The notes beneath the pieces are model-generated. The model made no database searches. It was not told where the DNA came from and was given only the letters and a program-made list of their open reading frames with translations. Positions 24,001-34,816 of a stretch of 64,000 nt of DNA are shown here, one piece after another (the stretch's first letter is position 1; each line of letters opens with the position of its first letter). Origin of the DNA: Atopsyche davidsoni (taxonomy: Eukaryota > Arthropoda > Insecta > Trichoptera > Hydrobiosidae); NCBI GenBank assembly GCA_022113835.1, contig JAILWY010000026.1:10195001-10259000 (forward strand), in the 5' to 3' direction. The position numbers and the translations under genes were made by a program.

Positions 24001-25988
24001 ACGGTAATTTGCAAAGTTGTTAATAGTCATATTTACACGGACGTTTTGTATTCGAACCGATCGAGCAGTACCGGCGGCCCGGGGGACTTTCCCATCGATT
24101 ATGAGCGATGACGGCGGTTAAAATTATCATGTTAATATTTGCGTTGAATAAAGCGTCGGCTTGGCATTTTGACAGATATAAATGTTTGTTCAGTACAAAT
24201 TATGCTGATAAATTTTAAATAAGATTAATACACCGTCTTGTGCAAAGCTATATTGCAAGTGCGAGACTAATTGTATTCAATATTGGCAGGCAGATTTCTG
24301 TATAGATTTATAAGCCATTTAACCTGGATATTTGTTAAACTATAAATTGAAGAGCGGGCTTTGACGAGACGCATGACACCAATAATCTTTACTTTTCATA
24401 ATTCAGTTGAAAATTTTTGTTGTAGTAGCTGTGAGGTGCTCTTTTTTTATTTATCTTGTTATTTATCAGCCAAAATTAATACATTTATCTAAAAAAACTA
24501 ATTTTCAAATACAATATTGCGCCGTCTAACAACTGTATATAAAATCAGAGAAACTATAACTTAGAGTTAGTCGTGTCTAGACAATATTAACTGAATTTAT
24601 TTCTATAAGTACTCTATTCACAAACAGAAACGACGTGATCGTATAACTTGTTTACTTTAGAGATTTGAGCTTAAATAAGCGAGTATTTTATTACCAGATT
24701 AGGTTAGTTACAGTAAATTGTAATCAAAAAATACCTCTTAATGTATTTAAGATGCTTTTATCTTTTCTGAATATCGTTTAGAAATATTATATATTTACGT
24801 TGTTCGCTGTTAACTATAGTATAAATAATTCAAAAGGATTCCAACACCTGAAGCTTATATTAAGTTCTAGATTGTTAGGACATGAAATGTAATTATAATT
24901 TGTTAAATACATGAAATATAATTACAGAATAAATTATAAATTTAGAGAGTGTATAAAATGTTAGTACGAATATTTGATTTAACGTTTACTACTAATGTAG
25001 TAAATATGTTTTTGAAGCGGATTCACATTACATTTGAAACCTTTTTGTCTGACAATAACGGATCACATTATTTCAACAGAAATTTGCCGATTTTTTCTTC
25101 TGTGAGCATGCATTGGTACTTTCGAATTTGTATTATATGTCGTATACATCTTTATTATACTATGGTAGAATATCACATTGATCCCAAAATGGACTTTCGT
25201 ATTCCTATGTACAATATTTTCTTTTGTTGAGCTATTTCATATTCAAATGGCTTCATAGATTTGTCGCAGCATTGCATAACTTTCTGGCATGCGTAACACA
25301 CTCCCTTTGGCACAATATCACCGTGGCTGCACCGAGCCCCCCAAAGCTACTTTTCCTTCTCCTGCGAGTCTGTTTTGCGGAGATAACCGCCACCCGGCCT
25401 CCGTCTCGCCTCACTCCGCCCGGAGATACGGGTTCCTGGACACGCTGCAATCCAAACACGCCGAGTTGATTGTGAAAGTTGGAAACCATCAATTGCGTTC
25501 TCTTTAACTAGAAACTCGATCGCGAATTCTTACAATATTACTTAATTAATTTGTTCGCCAAGTCCCTATTCGATGTACTGTTCGCTCTCTTTTTACGAGT
25601 ACACGTGTAATATATAGTAACCATTTAAAAACCATTGCACTATCGTCGCATGAAAACGAATTGTCTGAAGTACATTTGAATACCAATAACAGAATATGTA
25701 AAGTATAAATTATAAAAAAAGTTTAAAATAATAATATTAAAATAATAACGTACGACTTTAGAAACACAGTTATATTATGAGTCGTTTGAAAATTCAAGCT
25801 GTATATGGATTATAAACATTCTTTTGCAAAAGATAAATTGTATAAAAGCTAATGGCAACGATGCCATTGTAGACTTGCCGCGCCGTCTGTATCTGTGGCT
25901 TTATCTGATATCGGCTTCACTCCTAAGCTTGCCATCGAAGGTTTAGAGCACGAGGAAGAATATCTATTTTTGATTTACAACACACTTC

Positions 25989-26012
25989 TAATTGTTTTTT
26001 TTGTAGGTATGT
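25989..26012 (+). other. candidate recursive-splice (ratchet) site
   Basis: TAATTGTTTTTTTTGTAG ends at 26006 and abuts GTATGT. The polypyrimidine tract is good and the donor acceptable, but it uses TAG rather than the CAG preferred at known fly ratchet points. Confidence 0.3.
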
Positions 26013-26361
26013 CTTCGTATCGTATAACCTTAACGAAAATGTTTGTCATCAACATTTCTTCGTTTTTGTACTTGACTAGTTTTTGTCCAAACCTGTATTG
26101 TTATTTTAATACAGTATTAAATAACACGGTATAGCCTAATGGTTGTTTGTTAAAACAAAATACCTTCAAAAGTAAGAGAACTCCTTATTGGTTCCAAACG
26201 TGACTAGTTGCAGTATATTGACTACTTAATTAATATGAAATCTTAAAAAAGTACTGCCTAACATTAATTTAAGCAATTTAAAAGAAGGCAATACACGAAA
26301 TAAACTTTTTTTTGCAATTTCAGTTCAGTTTCATACTGTTTTAGATGAAAAGAGTTATATA

Positions 26362-27632
26362 CCAGGTGTACTCCTAATTAATTTCCGGTTTTTTTCGATA
26401 GATGGTGTTCTGTATTTTGCTTTGCTGTTGGTAGCACTTATATGTCATTTTGTTAAGTAGTTATCGAGTGTCTAAACGGCGTTGAAGTTTTCCTAAAAAA
26501 TTATTTTAGAAAGTTTTTATTGCGTGTCAAAGATGTCTGCATTCGTACCGAATTTTGAACATATGCGCCATGCATTGCTTTTCATGGAAAAAAGTGTCCG
26601 AGAGCCACCGTGCGCTTGTGGAAGTTTATGGCAATCATGCTTTAACACTTCGAACATGTGAAACGTGGTTTCGACAATTCAGAAATGGAGATTTCGACCT
26701 GAACGACGTCGCATGCTCCGGAAAGCGAAAATCGTTTGATGACGTCGAATTGCAAGCGTATTGGATGAAGACGATACGCAAACGCAACGACAGCTTGCAG
26801 AAGCGCTGGGAGTTCAACAGCAAGCAATCTCCAAACGTCTGCGAGCCATGGGGAAAATTCAGAAGTGCGGAAAGGGGGTGTCGCATGAACTGACCGAGAG
26901 ACAAATGGAAAATCGAAAAGTGACATGTGAAATGCTGCTTCAACGATACAAAAGAAAGTCTTTTCTGCATCGTATTGTTCCTGGCGATGAAAAATGGATT
27001 TTTTTAGAGAACCCTAACCGCAAAAAATCGTGGGTGAGTCCAGGTGAAGCATCGACATCGACGGCACGGCCAAATCGTTTCAGTCGGAAGGCCATGCTGT
27101 GTGTGGTGGGACCACACCGGTGTTATCTACTTTGAACTGCTGAAACCTGGTGAAACTGCGAACGCCGTTCGCTACGAACAACAAATCAAAGATTTAAGCC
27201 GAGCAATTGCGGAAAACCGACCAGAATATAAAGAAAGACAGAAGCAGGTGATTTTGCTCCATGACAATGCACCATCGCATAAGTCGAAACACGTTCGCGA
27301 CACGCTGGAACAACTCCAGTGGGAAATGCTTGATCATGCGGCTTACTCACCAGACTTGGCCCCATCGGACTACTACCTCTTTGCTTCGCTGGGCCACGCA
27401 CTTTCTGAGCAGCGCTTCGATTCTTATGAAAATTTTCGAAATTGGCTCACCGAGTGGTTCACCACCAAAGACAGTCAATTCTATTGGCGTGGTATCCACA
27501 AATTACCGGAAAAGTGGAAAAAATATATAGAAAACGATGGAAAATATTTTGAATAAAATATCTTTAACACTTCTCTTGCAATATTGTGTTTTATTTACAA
27601 AAAAACCGGAAATTAATTACAAGTACACCTGG
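26362..27632 (+). mobile_element. mariner element 1, full length, inactive
   Basis: 1271 bp, flanked by TA duplications (26360-26361 and 27633-27634). The ~28-bp TIRs begin CCAGGTGTAC, share AATTAATTTCCGGTTTTTTT, and differ mainly in three bases (CTCC versus CTTGT region). It has the typical mariner length and carries a frameshifted transposase gene. The TIRs differ from those of the element at 30338, so it belongs to another mariner subfamily. Confidence 0.93.
26533..27556 (+). pseudogene. mariner transposase (D,D34D), frameshifted
   Basis: ATG at 26533 (MSAFVPNFEHMRHALLF), stop at 27554-27556. Protein similarity runs through the helix-turn-helix region (CETWFRQFRNGDF; QLAEALGVQQQAISKRL) and the catalytic core: PGDEKW, HDNAPSH, YSPDLAPSDYYLF. 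The second and third Asp are separated by exactly 34 residues, as in mariner. The frame changes at least three times (within ~26575-26590, ~26755-26765 and ~27045-27105), so no intact protein is made. The three catalytic Asp codons survive; decay here is by small indels. GDE follows PGDEKW rather than the usual TGDEKW. Confidence 0.9.
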
Positions 27633-27634
27633 TA

Positions 27635-30335
27635 GTTTTATATTCTTACGGTTGGGGCGGGTAGAGGGATGGCAGCGACTATATCATTTCAACTCGATAA
27701 AACCCTTAAACTCGCGAAGCAGACGCCGTTCTTCAAATTTGATTACTCTAACCGACGATGTGGACCTCCCCCCGGGCGAGAAGGGGTTTATTTTGTGGAA
27801 ACTTGGTCAACCGGTGAAGTTTGGCAGTGAAGTGGCAATAAAGGCGTCGGCGTCAGCGTCAGGGCGTCCGCCGCCGCGTCGCTGGGGAGCTCCTCGACGT
27901 CTCGGAGGCTTCTGCAGCTTTAGCCAAGTTCCCCGTGGATCAAAAATTCATAAACTTGATTAAATTATTGAAAATACCTAGAAATGCTTTGTTTTTAAAC
28001 TACTTAAAATATGATGAACAATGTAAAAATATTATGAACAATTTAATAGTTTCAGTGTTAGTTCAAATTACACGGCAGTGAAAATATAGCTTTTATTATA
28101 AAAAAATACAATTTATGACTTATTTATGTTGTATTTTAATAAATTAAATCTTGAAAGAGGATCGATAGATTTTAGTAGAGATGGTAAAAGTTTTATTTTT
28201 TGATGACTTTATATTCATTTTTACGTTCATTGACATTAAAAATAATTCGATTTCTCCTCTCAAAAACACAAGTACGTCAAAGTGGCTTACCGAATATGAA
28301 TAATAGTACCCCAGGTGTAGTGGTATATAATTTCACTCAAATTAGTTTTCTTTTTCCTAAGGCCCAAAAAAAGAAAAATGTGATAACTTGAATTATGTCT
28401 TTCCTTGGAAATCTATGTAAAAAAGAGGTTTTCATATTGCAACATTATTTGTCTTGTCTTATATATTTAATTTGATGTATTTTCCTTTTATCGCTAATCT
28501 CCCAGTTCTTCCTTGTTACATATTCGGAATTGAGCAACAGGATTACCTAACGTGGAATATGTGTAAATATTTATATATGTATTCCACGAATTGGAATATA
28601 TATATTTACATAAATGTATTCAGCTTTATTACATATATTTCCAGCTAATAGTATTTTCGTCAAATTTTAATAGTAAAATAATTTTATACCAATACTCGGG
28701 TAATGTTGTTCTTGTTACTTATAAAATATTCAATTTTCTCGAGTCTTATTTTTTACATTCAAAATCTTCGTATTTTCGGGAACACTTACCCGGAGTTTTA
28801 CAGTCACTTAAATTACAATAAGTAGCTTTTTACATGTGAAAATTACACACTCCGACAAACGACTCGTTTTATTAAATCTTGAAAAGTTATTAAAATTTGA
28901 AGTTAAAGCTTTTGCTCTGGCTGAAGTAGATATTAAGACAATTTTTCACGTACCTACTTTCTCTATTTAATCAAGTTTCAGTGTCATTATTTTATCACAA
29001 ATTTGAGATAAAAATTAAAGTATAAATTCTTAAAGAATGATTTAATGCTAACGTCGTCTGGATGGATGAGCTGGTGGGGTTAGCAGGGCTTCTCGTAAAG
29101 CTGTACTCGCTAATGCTTCTAGTAATGCTGGCTCGATAGGGATCCCACGTCAGGTAAAGAGACGATCGTACCTGAAGAGGAACGTCAAGAGGGGCGCAAC
29201 TCGTGCCGATCTCGAAGACTTCCTTTACACTCTCCTTACCGTTCACACCTCTCCGTTTTTCCAATATTCAATAAGCCAAAAAAAAAAGATTTCCTCATAA
29301 ATTTGATTATTAAGAGTTTTTGATGAATAATAATTCCCATGAAATCTTTGTGGAAAAATATATATAAAGAGAGAAAGACAAATTATACCGCGCGATTGTA
29401 ACTTTTTGTATTCTGTGAAAACGACAACACAGCAAAGAAAATAAAATTAGAAATCATTTCTTATTTTTTTTTTTTTTACGAATTTAAAAAAATAAGCCAA
29501 GCAGACAGGTATTATTTTTTTTGTTATACATTTGCGAATGTGACGTTATGTACTGTATTCGATTCACCGGATGTGGCGACCTGACCCGTCGGAAAGTCCC
29601 ATCTTTGGGTACGAAGATAAACTGAACTGAGTCGGGGGAACCGGAGTTTGTTCCGTTCTTTCGGCAGTTTATTTTCTCTGCCTTAATCCTCTTTTTTTTT
29701 TTTAATAAGCCTGGCAATCCGTTTGGCTTAAACCTTCAAGCGAAAAATATTGTTTACTTTTACGAATATAAAAGCATTTTTATTCTCATCGAATTTGTGA
29801 AAATTGTTTACTCGAATTTTGTAATTTTATTATACACTTCATGACTGCGATAGATAACGTGCAGACTAGATACCTTCTTATCCAAATCAATATTAACAGC
29901 TAAAACCTTTTAATCAAGTTAATTACTTTCATGTTGTTAAGTGTTTATCGATATATTATAATATAATTAGTTGAAAACCTTCTTATTTCCACTTTGTATT
30001 TTCGTTAAACGTTTTGTTAAAATTCTAATTAATATCTCAATCACTGCCAAAAAGTGACTCCACCTCCATCAACGTTAATTAATTTTTTATGCTTTTCTTA
30101 ATATTGTTATTCTAATATTTGATTTATTCAGTCGATTTCCCAAGTCGCTTTAAATTGCGGGTGTAATATTTAGAGTAAAAAGTATAAAGCCATCTACAAA
30201 GGAACTTTTGAGAGACAGATATATTTTGTGCAGCATTTAGGACTGTACGTCTTAAGCAATTCTAATAGTCTTACTTAACACAACAATTATTATATATTGT
30301 ATTTTTTTTTCATCAAATATTGTTATTTTTATAAT
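27635..30335 (+). other. rl intron 1 between the two mariners
   Basis: No gene recognised. A pronounced GC-rich island at 27650-27945 contains a short GCGTCR hexamer run (about 27844-27868); the plus open frame that enters it from the mariner end is chance. Less AT-rich patches at 29040-29250 and 29560-29670 have no recognisable product. A T-rich run lies at 29463-29477. Confidence 0.55.
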
Positions 30336-30337
30336 TA

Positions 30338-31617
30338 GGTGTACAATTAAGTTTTAAAGGATTTTCAAGAGATGACGTTACTAGTATAAAATCGAAACAG
30401 ACAGCGTTGCAACTAACTTCATTTTATAACCCCATCATTAGGTTTTCTTTTTAATTATGTGTCATTTCGCTGATGTGGAAACAACTTAGTTTTTGTGTAC
30501 TCTGAATATGTCAAATTTTGTGCCAACAAAACACAATTTGCGGTAAAGCTTACTTTTCTGTTTCCATTTGAAGAAAAGTGCAGCTGAAGGCCATCGAATG
30601 CTGCAAGAAGCTTACGGGGATCACGCTTCATCGATTTCCACGTGTGAATTTTGGTATAAACGTTTTAGAAGTGGTGATTTTAATACCAATGACAAAGAGC
30701 GCGAAGGGCGGCCAGAAAAGTTTGAGGATGCCGAATTGGAGGCTATATTGGATGAAGACTCGTGCCAAACGCAAGAAGAACTCGCGAAAACATTGGGAGT
30801 GATTCAACAAGCCATATCTGTTTGCTTAAAATCCATTGGAATGGTTCAAAAGGTAGGATATTGGGTGCCGTATGAATTGAAGACGAGAGACGTCGAACGC
30901 CGTTTTTTCACTTGTGAACAGCTGCTCCAACGGCAAAAATGAAAGGGTTTTTTGCATCGTATTGTGACTAGTGACGAACAATGGGTTCAATACGATTACC
31001 CCAAGCGCAAAAAATCATGGGGAATGCCTGGCCATACGCCAAAATCGATGCCAAAGCCGAATATTCACGGTGGAAAGGTCATGCTCTGTATTTGGTGAGA
31101 CAAATTGGGCGTGGTGTACTATGACCTGCTACCACCAAGTGAAATCATCACAGGGTAACTTTACCAAACTCAATTGATGCGTTTGAGCCGAGCACTGCGG
31201 GAAAAATAGCCACAATACAAGGAGAGGCACGACAAGGTAATTTTGCAACATGTCAACGCTCGGCTACATGTTGCGCAGCCGGTCAAAACATACCTTGAAA
31301 CGCTGAAATGGGAAGTCCTACCCTACCCGCCATATAGTCCAGACATTGCTCCGTTCGACTACTATTTGTTTTCGTCGATGACGTAGGCTCTTGAGGGTCA
31401 GCACTTCCGCTCTTTCGAAGAAGTCCAAAATTGGATCGATTCATGGATTGCATCAAAAGACACATCGTTTTTTCGAGATGGTATCCGAAAATTGCCAGAA
31501 AGATGGGGAAAAGTAGTGGCCAGCGATGGATAATACTTTGAAAAATGAACTTGTAACAATTTTTTCACAATAAATCGTCAAACTTGAAAAAAATCTTTGA
31601 AAACTTAGTTGTACAGC
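30338..31617 (+). mobile_element. mariner element 2, full length, inactive
   Basis: 1280 bp with TA duplications (30336-30337, 31618-31619). The imperfect ~28-bp TIRs start GGTGTACAATTAAGTTTT (left) and GCTGTACAACTAAGTTTT (right, inverted). It carries a nonsense-riddled transposase. The protein resembles the cecropia/mellifera-type mariners known from moths and other insects; the subfamily name is from memory and unverified. Confidence 0.92.
30508..31548 (+). pseudogene. mariner transposase, seven in-frame stops, no frameshift
   Basis: A single frame from ATG 30508 to TGA 31546-31548 spans 347 codons, the normal mariner length, but contains premature stops at 30544, 30940, 31096, 31156, 31207, 31384 and 31531. 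Recognisable are KKSAAEGHRML, the GDFNTNDKER linker, TQEELAKTLGVIQQAIS (helix-turn-helix), KGFLHRIVTSDEQW, HVNARLHVA and YSPDIAPFDYYLF. The second catalytic Asp is Val (codon 31252-31254, HDN changed to HVN), and the 34-residue spacing to the third Asp is kept. Decay has been by substitution only, unlike element 1. Confidence 0.92.
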
Positions 31618-33285
31618 TAATATAGAAACTTTACTTTTTTTTAAATTTGACTCTAATATTTACGAATTTTTCAGATGTAGTTTTGTTTTTGAGAAAAAGC
31701 ACAGAGACAATGATTTTAATTCAATATTGGATGATATCAGGAAATAAAATATATCATTCACGGTTTTCTTTGATATTTCAAAAAATCACTTCTTTGCTTT
31801 TGAAGTATACAATAAGGAATAAATAACCACACATCTTAAATTTTATTACACTTTTACACGTTCTGCTCCTTCTATACGTAGACAAAAATCACAATCACTC
31901 CTTCACGAAGCTCGAGCAGAGCGGCTCTGCCAATGTGGAACGGTCTAATTAGTCTCCGCAATTTTCAACAAACAAATGTTATTATTTCGCTAATACGCCG
32001 GGGAATTATTCACGAGCACGTTTCCATATTTACATAACCTGTTCGCCATTATCAATTTAACGCCAAATAGAAAAAATAATTCAGTTTTCCAGTGAAACAA
32101 ACAATCTCCAAGCAGAAAATATAATGTATGGGCGACAAGGGTTCACTCCAATTTATTTTCTCATCGAATTTCGTTGAGGTTTTTTCATAGGTAATACGTT
32201 TTTGTCGACCTTTCGATTTTAAAAGTGTCCTCGATTGAAAAGCATTATTTTTCAAGCATTTTGATAATAATAATTCGTTGTGCGTTTGTGGGTATTTTAT
32301 TTTATTCATGTCTCGTGTATTTTTCGCCAAGAATCCTGCACAGGGCTCATTGTAATGTCTGTCGTCTCAACCGCCGCCGGGCTCGAGAGATGCTCGCAAT
32401 AATAAAAGAAAATATTAAACAGATACTAAGTGCTTTTTCATATAAATGTATCAGACCAAACCAAACCGACTCGATTCGAGAGGAGATACGGAAGCTGTAG
32501 TAAAAACGCTGAGCTGAATTTGAATGAACATCGTTGTATGTTTTCAGCAAACCTTTACAAAAAACCTCACGACTGTCTGAGATTTCGTACTTGAACCTGA
32601 AAAATACACGCTTGAGTTTTTAAGTACATCTACATATTTGGCTATTTAAATAACAAACAAAAAAAATCACCGCAATCAGTTAATCGGAATCCATTAATAT
32701 ACCGGCTTATCTCGGCGTGCTAAAATACTGTATGAAAATTATCAAAGCTTTATTAAGATATTCTTCCCCGAGGCCGACTTTGAACCTGTCGATATAAATA
32801 GTGCTGCAGGCTGCAGCCGACCACGCCGCCGTAATCGCATCACGTCCGGCCCAGCAGGCTGCGCCAAGCCAAGCCTTGTGAACATTATTTTATAGACTCT
32901 AATGTCATCACACGCCTGCGGATTTTCATTAGAGTTTTCTTCCCCAGCGAACGCAACTTACCTCGGGGAAGTAAATTCTTTTGAAGCTATTTTGTCACGT
33001 AATCTACATTCGGCTTTGTAACTCGCTATCGTTTATCTTATTTCTAGGCAACTTTTTGGAGGGATTATCAACAGAAAAGCACACATTTTTCTATATTTTA
33101 AATAAAATACTGTTTTTTTTTTATTTGTGATCGGCTTCGCACAGCTTTCCCGTTTGCATTATCAAACCGAGTACATTTTTTTATTATTAATATTATAGCG
33201 TAAATTTTCCCCCACAGTGGGCGTTTTTTCTCGCCTTTGTATTCATTTAAAATGTTGCACCTTTCACCGGAAATCCCGTGTTGGT

Positions 33286-33286
<1 letters not shown>

Positions 33287-33317
<31 letters not shown>
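33287..33317. repeat. poly-T tract (31 bp)
   Basis: Homopolymer seen directly. On the minus strand it could be the poly(A) tail of an old retrocopy, but I recognise no retroelement next to it and see no target duplication. Confidence 0.85.
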
Positions 33318-33322
<5 letters not shown>

Positions 33323-34784
33323 AAATAACTGCTTTGAAATGGAATTCAGTTTAATTGAAATACAAACCTTTGTATGCTGTGCGTCCTCTCGATATTCAAT
33401 TTCTCGCTTCACCTTCGACCCAGCGCGGCACAATGCGTTAGAGGTCCTCCTAAAATTTGAATTTTTCATTATGATGGATGGGAATAACTCAGCATAGAAA
33501 CGACCAATAAATTATCAGACATTTGAATATTGCGCCATCAATTACTTACGGTGTCATTTCCATAATTCTCATTTGAAATACATAAAAGATTTGTCTTATT
33601 ATTTACAAAATACATTCACGTTTTGTTTTTATTTCGAAAGACCAGATAACTTTGGGACATAATTCTATATAAGTTCAATGCTCGTTGGTTTTTATTTTGA
33701 TTTTTTAAAATCAAAAATTGCATTTTAATTGAAGTCCATTTTCATCATTTTTATTGAAAATTTTGATGATGGCCTAAATAAATAACTAACTTATTTAATT
33801 TATAACTATGTACAAACCAATAATTTATAGACTTTCATAACATTGGTTATTCAATTCATTTAAGCTAAATAAATGAATACAAATTTGAAATTATTCAGTG
33901 AGTTTTATTGTGAATATTCACGAATGCGCGATGTCAATTGTTTTTATAATACCCACCGATACAGTTATTTTATTTCAGTTAAAAAAATATGTTTGAATAC
34001 AGATGAGTTGATAAAATTCCAGTCCATAAGTTTCAATTAAAATATATTTTTACATTGTTTAAAAATATTTTATAACAAAACATAAAAAAATTATTATTGA
34101 TTTTTGTGAAGACCGTCTCACAGGAAGTACGATTTTGCCTATACAGGTTTGATTGATTGATAATGATTAAGTACAATTTTTCAAATATTGAATGATTAAA
34201 GAAACTCTTAGAAAAACTCAAATCACGATGATATTTTTCTAAGATTTTCTTTAAGGGTCTAGGTCCCATAATCGAGTTTTTTTGATCATTTTCTAGTCCG
34301 TTTTGCGAAAAATCGACTGCACCAATTAAAAATATTTAAATGCAAAAAGTTTGATACATCCCTTTTTCCGAACACAATATATTTTTACTTCTTTTAAATT
34401 TACTATTAATATAATAAATATGTGTTTTTCCGATTGAAGTGTAGGAATTTGGAGATTCGTCCGGTACATTTTCCAAGAATCCTAAACATTTAAAAGTCTT
34501 TTTTTCAATTGAAATTGAAAGATTAAATATAAACCATGTGCGTCTTATAAATTTAAAAATTAAAAAAAAAATCTTTAGCAAACTTTGGTTTTGAAAAGTC
34601 GTCATTTTATCCAATTTTTCAACATCATCAAGATTTTATTTTACCCTAAAAATGGACGTAAATTAAATTAAAAAAAATTGGTAAATATAATTTATAGTTT
34701 TTTCAATACTCTGTAAAAAAATCGACAGAAAAATAAAGTGACAATTAAATTAATTAAATGACACGATTTCGCCAGGTAATGGAC

Positions 34785-34816
34785 TGCCCCCGGTGTCCGG
34801 TTGGACACCAGAGGCA
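34785..34816. repeat. GC-rich hairpin
   Basis: GGTGTCC-GGTT-GGACACC forms a perfect 7-bp stem with a 4-nt loop (34792-34809 region). Outer bases TGCCCC/GAGGCA extend it to about 12-14 pairs with two mismatches. It is flanked by AT-rich sequence. It is too short for a typical insect pre-miRNA; a protein-binding inverted repeat or chance are alternatives. Confidence 0.5.

Noticed and set aside
25895..26134. Plus-strand frame with a fibronectin-III-like look (IEGLEHEEEYLF)
   Set aside because: It covers only ~15 residues, with no flanking domain, no good acceptor in frame and no related exon nearby. Chance is more likely.
27586..27963. 125-codon frame running from the mariner right end into flanking DNA
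   Set aside because: It straddles the transposon boundary and a GC-rich island and resembles no protein.
30971..31177. 68-codon frame inside mariner 2
   Set aside because: It is out of frame with the transposase, whose true frame continues through stops.
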